DNA of 64,000 nt from Rhodospirillales bacterium (lineage in GTDB: Bacteria; Pseudomonadota; Alphaproteobacteria; Rhodospirillales; Defluviicoccaceae). The notes beneath the pieces were generated by a model. The model was given only the letters and a program-made list of their open reading frames with translations. It did no database searches and was not told the origin of the DNA. The stretch covers positions 153,318-217,317 of the forward strand of contig JADJRE010000003.1 in NCBI GenBank assembly GCA_016712375.1, given 5' to 3'. Below, in pieces: positions 27,094 through 35,742 of the stretch; the stretch's first letter is position 1, and the number at the start of each line of letters is the position of its first letter. Both the position numbers and the translations under genes were made by a program.

Positions 27094-27899
27094 GAAAAGC
27101 GCCGCCGAGGCGCCGATCGACGAGAGGGCGCCAGGGGCTGGCGGAAAACAGGTGTTTTCCGGTCTGAACTGAGTCGGCGTTTCTGCTCCGTTGCTCCGTT
27201 TGCTACTCAGACCGCACCGCCCCCCGAACACGCCTGTCCCGCCGCCCGCAGGCGCGCCCCGGCGAAGTTCCTCCGATGGCCGAGGCTTCGCCGCCCCCTC
27301 CCCTGCCGGTGCCGTCGCGGCTGGTTCGAAGTCGCCGCCTGCGACCTCTGCCCGAAGCCCACGGCACGCCGCAGACGACGCAGCGCACTGCGGCGCTGGC
27401 GCGGCCCGCAAGGCGGACAACACCCGGCGGCCTATCGCGCCGGCGTCCGCCTAATTGCGCCTGGTGCGACGGCCAAGCGCTGTCGGCACTGTCGGCGCTC
27501 CCAAGGACGTCGCATCCTCGTCTCCGCATGCGCCTATCCGCCGACGCCGGCTGGGCCGGCGTCGATCGGCTGCGTGCACTGGCTGGGGGCCTCCCTCGCC
27601 ACCGCCGCCGCGGTCGTCGCCGAACCTGGGACGCAGGCTGCGCCTATCCGGCGCAGCTGAAGCGCTTCGGCCGGCACGCCAACTGGCCGACGCTGGCCGC
27701 CTTGAATCGAGGACGGCAACCTGCTCGAGGAGCACGCCGCTGCAACGGGTGCTGTAGGTGAAGGCGCTCGCCATGTTCACGCCCCCCTGCCCGTCTCCAC
27801 AACGTCGCCTCCTAGCCGGACAGGGCAACTCTGCGCAGGTCGCGCGGGGCAACGTCGTACCGACGCTCCTCGCCAGAAGCGACGCTGATCGTGTCCCGT
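27094..27899. other. About 800 bases without a recognisable gene
   Basis: Open frames exist on both strands but their translations are Arg/Pro/Ala-rich and show no domain or plausible start signal; they look like chance frames in GC-rich DNA. Possibly remnants of the element that brought the resolvase. Confidence 0.5.
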
Positions 27900-27944
27900 G
27901 GAGTGGTGTAGGTCTTCGCCGCACTCCGGCGTGGGCCGGGCGTG

Positions 27945-29177
27945 TCAGCCGGCGAGAGCGGGCAGGCTGACGATGGGATCATCGCTGAGCGGCGCCATCG
28001 TTTCCAGGGTCATGTAGCGGGCGCGCTGGACCGCCCATTCGTCGTTTTGTTCGAGGAGGATGGCGCCGACGAGGCGGGTGATCGCGTCCTCGTTGGGGAA
28101 GATGCCGAGCCTGCCCTCGGGCGGGCGAAGCCCGGCCCGTGGGACGTCGGTGCGCCGCCGGACCTCGCCGTTGACCCGTTCGAGCGGGTTGGTCGAGTGG
28201 ATCTTGGCGCGGTGGTCCTTGGGGAAGGTCATATAGGCGAGCACGTCGGCTTCGGCCTCGTCGAGGAAGGCGGCCAGCTTCGGCAGCTTCGGGCGCAGTT
28301 GGTCGGCGACCCTGCGCCACTGCGCCCTCGCCGCCTCGGCATCATCCTGGGCGAAGGCGGTGGCGATGAAAGCGGAAACGACGCGCCGTCCGCTCTTGCC
28401 GGCGTGCGCCAGCGCATTGCGCATGAAGTGCACGCGGCAGCGCTGCCAGGATGCATTGAGCACCTTGGCGACGGCCGCTTTGATCCCCTCGTGGGCATCG
28501 GAAATCACCAGCTTGACGCCGCGCAGGCCGCGCCGGGTGAGCTTGCGTAGGAACGCCGTCCAGAATGTCTCCGCCTCCGAAGGCCCGATATCCATGCCGA
28601 GCACTTCGCGACGCCCGTCGGCATTGACGCCGACCGCGATGATCACCGCGACGGAGACGATGCGGCCGGCCTGACGAACCTTCACGTAGGTCGCGTCGAT
28701 CCACAGGTACGGCCAGTCGCCCTCCAGCGGCCGCTCCAGGAAGGCCTTGACCCGGCCGTCGATCTCTTCGCACAGCCGGGAGACCTGGCTCTTGGAGATG
28801 CCGGTCATCCCCATCGCCTTGACCAGGTCGTCGACCGAGCGGGTCGAGATGCCCTGGATGTAGGCCTCCTGGATCACGGCGGTGAGCGCCTTCTCGGCCA
28901 TCCGCCGCGGCTCCAGGAAGCTCGGGAAGTAGCTGCCCTTGCGCAGCTTGGGGATGCGCAGCTCGACGGTTCCGGCGCGCGTCTCCCAGGCGCGGTCGCG
29001 GTAGCCGTTTCGCTGAACCCGCCGGTCCGGGCTCCTCTCGCCCAACGGGGCGCCGGTCAGCCCCTCGGCCTCCAATTCCATCAGGCGATGGGCGGCAAAG
29101 CCGATCATCTCCCGCAGGAAATCGGCGTCCGGGCTGTTCTCGAGCTGCGCCCGCAGGCTCATGATGTCGTCGGTCAT
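27945..29177 (-). CDS. IS256 (Mutator-like) transposase with a 12-residue insertion
   Basis: A 410-residue transposase: GLTGAPLGERSPDRRVQRNG, YFPSFLEPRRMAEKALTAVI, SKSQVSRLCEEIDGRV, YLWIDATYVKVRQAGRI (first catalytic Asp), LVISDAHEGIKAAVAKVL (second Asp), WQRCRVHFMRNALAH, and NPLERVNGEVRRRTDV (catalytic Glu). Directly after RRTDV the family normally has GIFPNE. Here twelve extra residues (PRAGLRPPEGRL, from 28107-28142) intervene before GIFPNEDAI, in frame. Whether this copy is still active is uncertain, because the insertion lies just after the catalytic Glu. Confidence 0.9.
   Translation of the reverse strand: MTDDIMSLRAQLENSPDADFLREMIGFAAHRLMELEAEGLTGAPLGERSPDRRVQRNGYRDRAWETRAGTVELRIPKLRKGSYFPSFLEPRRMAEKALTAVIQEAYIQGISTRSVDDLVKAMGMTGISKSQVSRLCEEIDGRVKAFLERPLEGDWPYLWIDATYVKVRQAGRIVSVAVIIAVGVNADGRREVLGMDIGPSEAETFWTAFLRKLTRRGLRGVKLVISDAHEGIKAAVAKVLNASWQRCRVHFMRNALAHAGKSGRRVVSAFIATAFAQDDAEAARAQWRRVADQLRPKLPKLAAFLDEAEADVLAYMTFPKDHRAKIHSTNPLERVNGEVRRRTDVPRAGLRPPEGRLGIFPNEDAITRLVGAILLEQNDEWAVQRARYMTLETMAPLSDDPIVSLPALAG
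28107..28142. repeat. 36-base in-frame palindromic insertion in the IS256 transposase
   Basis: Removing these 36 bases restores the family consensus RRTDVGIFPNE exactly. On the plus strand the core is GGGCGGGCGAAGCCCGGCCC, which can form a short hairpin. The length is a multiple of three, so the reading frame is kept. Confidence 0.6.
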
Positions 29178-29245
29178 CGTTCGGTCCTCGGTTCAGGTCG
29201 TGGGTGTGACGACCCGACCCTAACCGAAGATCGGCGATGACCCCC

Positions 29246-29313
29246 GCTGTGGATAAGTGGCCTGCCGCCGCCAGACTCCCGGCGGTCGCAGCGGCAGGCC
29301 ACTTACCCACAGC
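29246..29313. repeat. Long hairpin: 23-base inverted repeat with 22-base loop
   Basis: Arms at 29246-29268 and 29291-29313 are inverted copies with one mismatch; each contains GTGG, TAAGTGG and CCTGCCGC. It lies between the IS256 transposase start and the right terminal repeat. It could form a stem in DNA or RNA and act as a terminator against readthrough into the element, or as part of the transposase binding site. Confidence 0.65.
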
Positions 29314-29506
29314 AACTACACCACTCCTTGGGACGCGACCGCGACGCTCCGTGCTTGCCGCAATGCGAGCGCCGTCAATTCTGGTTTCGTAGCCACAGCG
29401 GACATCGCGAGCCACGTCGCATTAAGTCTCTCGCAGCCACGCAAAGAAAACTTGTTGACCCATGAGCGAGATGGCTTAAGTCCTTCATCCGGTGTGGGAG
29501 GACGTG

Positions 29507-30270
29507 ATGGCAGATCGCAGCGCCATCGAGTGGACGGACGCAACGTGGAACCCGGTAACGGGCTGCACCAAGATCAGCGCCGGTTGCGATAACTGTTACG
29601 CGGCGCGCTTTTCAGAACGATTCCGCGGAGTGTTAGGTCATCCCTTCGAGACGGGCTTTGACCTCACGCTGCGGCCGGAGCGGTTGTTGCAGCCGCTCGG
29701 CTGGAAGCGACCTCGGATGGTGTTCGTCAACTCAATGAGCGACCTGTTCCACAAAGAAATCCCACCAGCCTACATCGCGGCCGTGTTTGACACGATGGAG
29801 CGGGCAAATTGGCACACATACCAAGTGCTGACTAAGCGGAGTTCAATCCTGCAGAAATTTGTCAACGACCGCTACCGAAAGGGGCCTGCACCCGGCACAT
29901 CTGGCTTGGCGTGTCCATCGAGGATCAGAAGGCGACGACGCGCATTGCGCATCTGCAGGCGGCGAACGCTGGCGTTCGCTTCCTGTCAATCGAGCCCCTT
30001 GTAGCACCTGTAGACAGGCTCGACCTCACAGGCATTGATTGGGTGATCGTCGGCGGCGAGAGCGGCCCCCGCGCGCGACCGATGGACAAGACCTGGGTGA
30101 TCAACATTCGCAACCAGTGTGTCCGCGCGGGTCTGGCCTTCCTCTTTAAGCAGTGGGGAGGCCGCTCGCCGAAGGGTGGAGGCCGGCTGCTTGAAGGCAA
30201 GGAGTGGAACCAGTTTCCAAGGTACCCGCGCGATGCACCGAAGCAGCAGGAGGCGCAGGTTGTCGCGTGA
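29507..30270 (+). CDS. Phage Gp37/Gp68-like three-Cys-motif protein (DUF5131), frameshifted
   Basis: The start ATG 29507 follows GGAGG. The first frame, MADRSAIEWTDATWNPVTGC, then TKISAGCDNCYAARFSERF, has the three-cysteine motif CxxxxxxCxxC that resembles a radical SAM cluster site. KRPRMVFVNSMSDLFHKEIP follows. Near 29893 the frame shifts to HIWLGVSIEDQKATTRIAHL, GIDWVIVGGESGPRARPM and LFKQWGGRSPKGGGRLLEGK, and ends at 30270. All parts match the Gp37/Gp68 (DUF5131) family. The stop overlaps the start of the next gene (GTGA), typical for the TcmP partner pair. Its biochemical activity is not established. Confidence 0.8.
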
Positions 30271-31201
30271 CAGAATCCCTCCCCTTCCAGTTTGACGAAA
30301 TCGGCTACTGGTCTGAACTCAAGCTTGAAATCGTAGAGAAATACGGGGCGGCCTACACGGCGGCCTTCAAAGGCACTCCGCGCCTGAAAAAATATTACAT
30401 CGACGGATTTAGCGGGGCCGGTGCTCACCTCTCGAAGAAGACAGGCGAACCGATCGACGGCAGCCCGGTGCGCGCATTACGCATAACGCCGCCCTTTGAC
30501 GGGTTCTACTTTATCGACATGAACCCTCACAAAACAGCTTACCTGCAAAAATTGTGCGAGGGGCGCAGCAACGTTGAAATCCATACTGAGGACTCCAACA
30601 CCTTTTTAGTGCAGGAGCTCTTGCCGAAGATCCAATTTCGCAACTTCAACCGCGCCCTGTGCCTGCTCGACCCTTACGGCCTGCATATGGATTGGGAGGT
30701 GTTGCGCCTCGCGGGGCAGTCGAAGGCGGTTGATATGTTCCTCAACTTCCCTGTCATGGACATGAATCGCAACGCCATTTGGCACCACCCCGAGAAAGTG
30801 CCACGGGACGGCATCGAGCGTATGGCGCGGTTTTGGGGCGACGAGTCTTGGCGTATGGCCGCCCATGCGGAGAGCAAGCAGACCAACCTGTTCGGATTCG
30901 AGCCGGAGAAGTTAAAGCAGCCGAACGACGCCATTGTCGCCGCCTTCGTGAAGCGGTTGAAGGAGGTTGCGGGCTTCAGCTTTTGTCCCCGACCCGCTGC
31001 CAATGCGGGAATAGCACGAACGCCGTAGTCTACTATCTGTTCTTCGCGTCGCAGAAACCCGTGGCGCAGCGCATCATCACCGACATATTCGGCAGAAGTA
31101 CCGGCAGCGGCGGACGTGATGTAGGCTGCGCTGCAGTCGCAACACTAACCAGGGCGACCCGGTGTGTGTCTGAAGTTTGTCGTCCTCGTGGCGAACGCTA
31201 G
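30267..31201 (+). CDS. tcmP: Three-Cys-motif partner protein TcmP, frameshifted at the 3' end
   Basis: GTG start 30267 overlaps the DUF5131 stop. It reads FDEIGYWSELKLEIVEKYGA, KKYYIDGFSGAGAHLSKKTG, FYFIDMNPHKTAYLQKLC, FNRALCLLDPYGLHMDWEV and VDMFLNFPVMDMNRNAIW, the TcmP family pattern; DGFSGAG and DPYG look like a methyltransferase-type fold. Near 30978 (a TTTT run) and again near 31008 the frame shifts; the three frames together give FVPDPLPMR, then NSTNAVVYYLFFASQKPVA, the family C-terminus. The true end is probably about 31110, and residues beyond may be spurious. TcmP always occurs next to a three-Cys protein; the pair's function is unknown. Confidence 0.75.
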
Positions 31202-32254
31202 GACGCGACCTCGGGAGCTGCAGCGATTATACCTCTCTGAAGCTGGATACGCTGGATACGCGACAAGGAGGTTTCTCGATTGCAGCGCAGGTCGGTCGAG
31301 AAGCGCACTACAACGGACGCGGGCAAACCCGACGTCCAAACGGCCGAAATTGGGATGAACCGACCGACCGTCAGAGGCATCGTGAGCCCCGCTGGCAACC
31401 GCCGCGTTTGACAATGGCGCCTCGGCCTCTAAAGGGAGTCAACGGGGCCCAACCTCGGACCGGCGAAGCGGCCTCGGGAGCACGCGGGAGCTTGGCCAAC
31501 GGGCGCCGCGCGTCGCAACGGCTTCTTAACCCATGCCCGCTATCCTGGTCGGCATGGACACGCGTGAAACATCCGGCTCCGACAATCCCGTCGCCGGTTT
31601 CTGGTTGGCGACGCAGATCATCTGGGGCCCTCTATTGTGGCCGATGATCATCGCCAACGTGATCGGATTGGCATGGTGCGTTTGCCAGGGCTGGCGATCG
31701 TTCGCCGTACTTTGCGCCCTCGACTGAACCGGCGGCGACGCTGCGCTACCCGTCAAGGCGCGGCGTGACCGCCGTTTTTCTCGTGTTCGCGCTTCCACCA
31801 CCGGCGAGAGCAAACTCAAGCCCCAGCGCCGGCTCATGCACCCGATCTGCCGCCTGCTCGGCGTTGTAGCCGCGCCCGGCCAGCGCTTGGCTGTAAATCC
31901 GCTTCAAACAAGGGCCCCGGGCGACGCTGTTGATCTGACTATTGAAGTTATCGAATGACTGGGGCCCGATCGGCGCCGATGCCCCCCGAACGACTTTCCA
32001 ACTTGATGTCAATGGATTGGAGCGATTTCGAAGCGGCTCCTGCTTCGGTGCCGATTTAACGGGGCGAAGTTCCGCCTTAACCAGATGCGCTGACATGTGC
32101 CTGATCGAGAGGTACCGCCCAGCGGGCTTTTATCGTGGAATTCCTCTAATGCGTATTGAACTGTCTCTACCGGTGGGACGACGCCTGGAGATGTCGCTTC
32201 CACGGCCATAAGCACGCGACCCCGGCACCACTCCAACCGTTCTCAACCCCGAAC
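31202..32254. other. Gene-poor kilobase upstream of the replicon
   Basis: No confident gene. A 64-residue plus-strand frame (31533-31727) contains one hydrophobic segment (ATQIIWGPLLWPMIIANVIG) and could be a small membrane protein, but it lacks a clear ribosome binding site. A minus-strand frame at 31746-32096 has no recognisable domain. Confidence 0.4.
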
Positions 32255-32324
32255 TTGGATGCATCCAACTTTTTTCATTTTCCTGTTCCCGAATTCAAAA
32301 ACCCCGTAACTTGGATGCATCCAA
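32255..32324. promoter_or_regulatory. Two identical 14-base palindromes upstream of parA (parS or operator)
   Basis: TTGGATGCATCCAA, a perfect palindrome, occurs at 32255-32268 and again at 32311-32324, 56 bases apart centre to centre. Both sit 65-135 bases before the parA start. Plasmid partition genes are commonly preceded by sites bound by ParB (centromere) or by the ParA N-terminal domain (autorepression). The sequence between is AT-richer than its flanks and probably carries the promoter. Confidence 0.7.
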
Positions 32325-32389
32325 GGCGATCCGGGTCGGCCGTTCGGCCGTCTCGGTAGAACACCGAGCCACCAGCGGGAAAGCGAGTC

Positions 32390-33574
32390 ATGTCTGACGT
32401 CGACTTAGTCGGAACTTATCGACGGATTTCAGAGGTCCTCCGCTCTGCACAGCGCGCGGCGATCGAGGTCGAGAACGCACCTGATAAGCGAAAGCGACTG
32501 CGAACGTTCTCCTTCCATGAGGCGGCGGCGTTGTTGGGGACAAAGCCACGTCAAATCACCGCTTTCATTAAACGCCTTGATCACGTCGAAACGTCCGCCC
32601 GCACTCGTTTAACGATGGAGGAATTGTTGGAACTTCGGCAATCCCTGCACGCGGGCTCGGGAAGGCTCTCCGCACTTCCGTGGCGGCGATCGGAATTGGG
32701 AGAGCATCTCGCTACGGTGGTATTCACCAACTTCAAAGGTGGATCGGCCAAAACGACAAGTAGCGTCCATTTCGCCCAATATCTGGCACGAGTCGGATAT
32801 CGTGTCCTTCTGATCGACCTCGACAGTCAGGCCAGTGCCACTGCGCAGTTCGGCATCGACCCGTCGCGCGAGGTGGGCCTGGAAAACAGCTTTGCTGCTT
32901 GGACCATGGCGCGGGAAGAAGGCAGGGACCTTCCGGCTGCATCGATCTGTCAAAAAACCTACTGGCCTTCGATTGATCTCGTGCCCGGAGGGGCCGTGCT
33001 CGCTCAGGCCGAGGAGTCCCTAGGACGACGGTCCGCCAATGGGAAGGTTGAAGATATCCTCTATTTCGACGAGCTCACCTGCTTCCTAAATTCAGTGGGC
33101 GACTCGTATGACATCGCCGTCGTCGATACCCGGCCCGATGTCAATATCCTGATGACCATTGCCCTTCATGCCGCCACCGGGCTCGTGGTTCCGACGCGCG
33201 CAACAATGACGGACCTCGCATCGACAGGAGAGTTCTTCGCGCACCTAGCAAGCTATGTCGCTGACTTCCGCGACGCGTTTGGCTCCGGACTAGACACCCG
33301 ATTTACCAAAGTGATGGTCACCGCGTACGACCCGACGGATCGGAGCCAAGAGGCTCTGGTCAGCCTCATTCGCGAGCGCTTTGGCGATGCAGTCTTACCT
33401 GGTGAATTCCTGCACTCTCGAATCTTGGGCACGGCGGGCTTTGGCAAGGAAACCTTGTATGAGTACGAGCCGAGCACGGACAGGGCAGCGTACAATCGTG
33501 TGCTCGCGAGTGCCAATGGCATAAACCAAGCCATAGAACAGGAGTTGCAACGCGTGTGGGGGGGGGGACGCTGA
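32390..33574 (+). CDS. parA: Plasmid partition ATPase ParA (RepA-type of repABC plasmids)
   Basis: A 394-residue ParA with an N-terminal DNA-binding extension (FSFHEAAALLGTKPRQITAF, a MerR-like helix-turn-helix). The deviant Walker A box reads NFKGGSAKTTSSVHFAQYLA (about 114-133), then RVLLIDLDSQASATAQFGID (A' motif) and DIAVVDTRPDVNILMTIAL. The extension suggests it represses its own operon through the palindromes upstream. It drives plasmid segregation by ATP-dependent nucleoid binding. parB follows after 27 bases, including a run of nine G residues next to the stop. Confidence 0.92.
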   Translation: MSDVDLVGTYRRISEVLRSAQRAAIEVENAPDKRKRLRTFSFHEAAALLGTKPRQITAFIKRLDHVETSARTRLTMEELLELRQSLHAGSGRLSALPWRRSELGEHLATVVFTNFKGGSAKTTSSVHFAQYLARVGYRVLLIDLDSQASATAQFGIDPSREVGLENSFAAWTMAREEGRDLPAASICQKTYWPSIDLVPGGAVLAQAEESLGRRSANGKVEDILYFDELTCFLNSVGDSYDIAVVDTRPDVNILMTIALHAATGLVVPTRATMTDLASTGEFFAHLASYVADFRDAFGSGLDTRFTKVMVTAYDPTDRSQEALVSLIRERFGDAVLPGEFLHSRILGTAGFGKETLYEYEPSTDRAAYNRVLASANGINQAIEQELQRVWGGGR

Positions 33575-33601
33575 CCCTGCCGGTTCCCCGGAGCCACGGA
33601 C

Positions 33602-34753
33602 ATGAGCACCACGAAATCCCGTTTTTCGTCGCTCGCGCAGGCTGTGAAGGAAAAGACTGCGGAGGTCGGGGTCGAGACCGAGGCAGCCGAGGCCCCGCCG
33701 CTACCGGGAGCGGGCATCCACAGACCCGCCGCCGCGCTCTCTGCCGTCAGTGAAACCCTGCGCGAACATATCGCGCGGCTTGAAGCACAGTTGGCTCACG
33801 AGACGTCAAAACGCGGCGAGCTCGTTGCCGAGCTCGAACGCGCTAAAGTCCTCCGAGAAAAGGCCGGCGACGCGGCGGAAGAATTCATCTTCCTGCAGAT
33901 CGAAAACGTCGTCGATCGTCTGCCTACGGATCGACTCCGGGGGCGATCGGAAGGCCGGGAATTCGACGAACTGCTGATCGATATCGAGACGAACGGCCAG
34001 AACGACGCTATCACGGTCCGGCGCAGCCCGGACGGGTTCTACGAAGTGGCCGCCGGACGACGCAGGCTAGAGGTATGCAAGCGACTAGGACGCTTGGTCC
34101 TCGCCCGCGTACGTGAGCTCGACGATGAAGCGATGCTTCGCATCCAGTTTTCCGAGAACGAGCTGCGCGCTGACATATCGGCTCTCGAACGCGCTCGATG
34201 GTTCGCAGAGGTTCGTGACCGCCTAAAGAGCAGCGCCAAGGATATCGCTGCTCAGTTCGGGGTCGATCCCTCTACATTCAGCCTTTATCTGCGGCTCGCG
34301 CGATTTCCCGACGAGATCCTGAACCGCCTCGATGAACCGAAGCGCCTCGCCGTATTGCCCGCACGACGGATCATGGAGGTAATCAGGCGCGATCCCGCTG
34401 CCTTAAACCGCATCCTGGAAGCGCTCGACGGCCACCGTCGGTCCATAGTCGGTGCCGGCGCAACGCCCGACCCAGCGACTCAGATCGAGGTGCTCATGCG
34501 CGCTGCAGAGGGTAGAGTCGAGGGAAGAACAGGTTCTCGTTCACCCGTACCTGATCGTCGCCATATCGTCCATCAAGGCAGACGCATCGGAACGCTTACC
34601 CGTAACGGCGGGCAATGGATATTCCGCTTCGCGACATCGATTCCCGACAGTGACGTCCACGCTCTTGCCGAGAGGCTTGCAATCCCGCTAGACCGGGCCG
34701 ACGGTTCGTCGCCTCCCGCGATATCGGAAATCACAACGCCAAAGCGAAAGTAA
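33602..34753 (+). CDS. parB: Plasmid partition protein ParB (RepB-type)
   Basis: A 383-residue ParB/RepB protein. The first 100 residues include a coiled coil (SETLREHIARLEAQLAHETS). The ParB CTPase-like N-domain shows EFDELLIDIETNGQNDAITV, FYEVAAGRRRLEVCKRLG (GRRR box) and LRIQFSENELRADISALERA. A helix-turn-helix (SSAKDIAAQFGVDPSTFSLY) binds the centromere. The basic tail contains an SxFRFAT-like beta segment (QWIFRFATSIPD). It works with ParA in segregation and probably binds the palindromes upstream of parA. Confidence 0.9.
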   Translation: MSTTKSRFSSLAQAVKEKTAEVGVETEAAEAPPLPGAGIHRPAAALSAVSETLREHIARLEAQLAHETSKRGELVAELERAKVLREKAGDAAEEFIFLQIENVVDRLPTDRLRGRSEGREFDELLIDIETNGQNDAITVRRSPDGFYEVAAGRRRLEVCKRLGRLVLARVRELDDEAMLRIQFSENELRADISALERARWFAEVRDRLKSSAKDIAAQFGVDPSTFSLYLRLARFPDEILNRLDEPKRLAVLPARRIMEVIRRDPAALNRILEALDGHRRSIVGAGATPDPATQIEVLMRAAEGRVEGRTGSRSPVPDRRHIVHQGRRIGTLTRNGGQWIFRFATSIPDSDVHALAERLAIPLDRADGSSPPAISEITTPKRK

Positions 34754-34827
34754 CTTGCCGCCGGCTCGCGGCTCTCTCGGCGAAGTCAGCCCACCCGCCG
34801 AAAATGGTCGGCACGCCATGACCGAGA

Positions 34828-35683
34828 GGGTACCAAAGTCCGATTCAGAATCTTCGTCCCGGCAGACGCAAGGGGGTACCGTAGGTCCGAATCACCACGG
34901 GCTTCGGAACGGCAGAGGGTACCAACATCCGAGCCGTAGCCTGCCGGCGGCACGGCGTTCCTGGGGTGGGAAAGTGCTTTTCGTGGCAGCGAAACCGGCG
35001 TTTGGACGTTCGAGGATCGTCGTGTAAGCAGCACGGTGTAGATGCTTGGCCTTACGTGAAAATCGTGTTGGAGCGCGTGGAACCTCGGGGGGGTACCAAA
35101 GTCCGAGCGGGTGTACCGCTCCTTAAAACCGCAGGGGTACCAAAGTCCGAACCGCTGCGCTGTTGGACTTGGTTTTGATTGCGGCTCGTTTGAACGACTT
35201 ACTGGAGTTTTGCATCCGATTCTATCCGACCCCTGCGCCGCCGAACGTTTAGAACCATCAATATGCCCGCCTGCCCGCCGCCGCCTCTGAGCCCGTGCGG
35301 CGGCTTCATTAGCTCGTCCGCTCATTTGGCGCTTGCGACTCGGAGTTTGGTACCCCCCACATCACCAGATCGAATCGCGGTCTCAGCCCAGACAGAGCCC
35401 CAAGGTGCTTTGTGTCGCTCAAGCAAGGCATTGACGCGTCTAAGAAATTCCGCATCACGATCGTTACGAGGCTTGGCCGAGCGCAAGTTATCCACAGGTT
35501 TCCGTCGGACTTTGGAACCCCCGCTCGATTTCACTCGATTCGCCCACTTCGTGATTTCGGACGCAGGTACCCGGATTCTCGGACTTTGGAACCCCATACT
35601 CACGGTCATCCCTCGGACTTTGGAACCCCATTCAAATAACAGAATCAAATAACTCTCTAATAGCTGGGGGTACCAAAGTCCGA
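34828..35683. repeat. Iteron array with DnaA box: probable oriV
   Basis: The 17-mer GGGGTACCAAAGTCCGA and variants occur here in both orientations. Forward copies are near 34828, 34872 (degenerate), 34918 (degenerate), 35091, 35134 and 35667. Reverse copies (TCGGACTTTGGAACCCC type) are at 35340, 35505, 35579 and 35613. A perfect DnaA box, TTATCCACA, lies at 35488-35496 and a near match (TGTGGACAA) at 35700. Such iterons upstream of a repA gene are the binding sites of the initiator. Three of the four reverse copies carry GGAACC in place of GGTACC. No gene is apparent within the array. Confidence 0.9.
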
Positions 35684-35742
35684 TCTTGCTTTTTATACCT
35701 GTGGACAACATGCTTTGGCTGCTTATGGCTAAGGGCAACCCG

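Larger units (their letters stand above)
27900..29327. mobile_element. IS256 family insertion sequence
   Basis: GGAGTGGTGTAG at 27900-27911 and its exact inverted copy CTACACCACTCC at 29316-29327 bracket an IS256-type transposase gene, giving an element of about 1.43 kb, a usual size. The flanks (CCCGT left, TTGGG right) do not show an obvious 8-9 base duplication. A 68-base hairpin (29246-29313) lies just inside the right end. Confidence 0.8.

Noticed and set aside
27028..27924. Several frames of 140-210 residues on both strands
   Set aside because: Arg/Pro/Ala-rich with no domain or ribosome binding site; typical chance frames in GC-rich DNA.
31533..31727. A 64-residue frame with one hydrophobic segment
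   Set aside because: No Shine-Dalgarno sequence or recognisable family; kept only as a remark.
34828..35683. Regularly recurring 17-mers as a CRISPR or transposon ends
   Set aside because: Spacing is irregular, orientation is mixed, and the position before repA with a DnaA box fits iterons.
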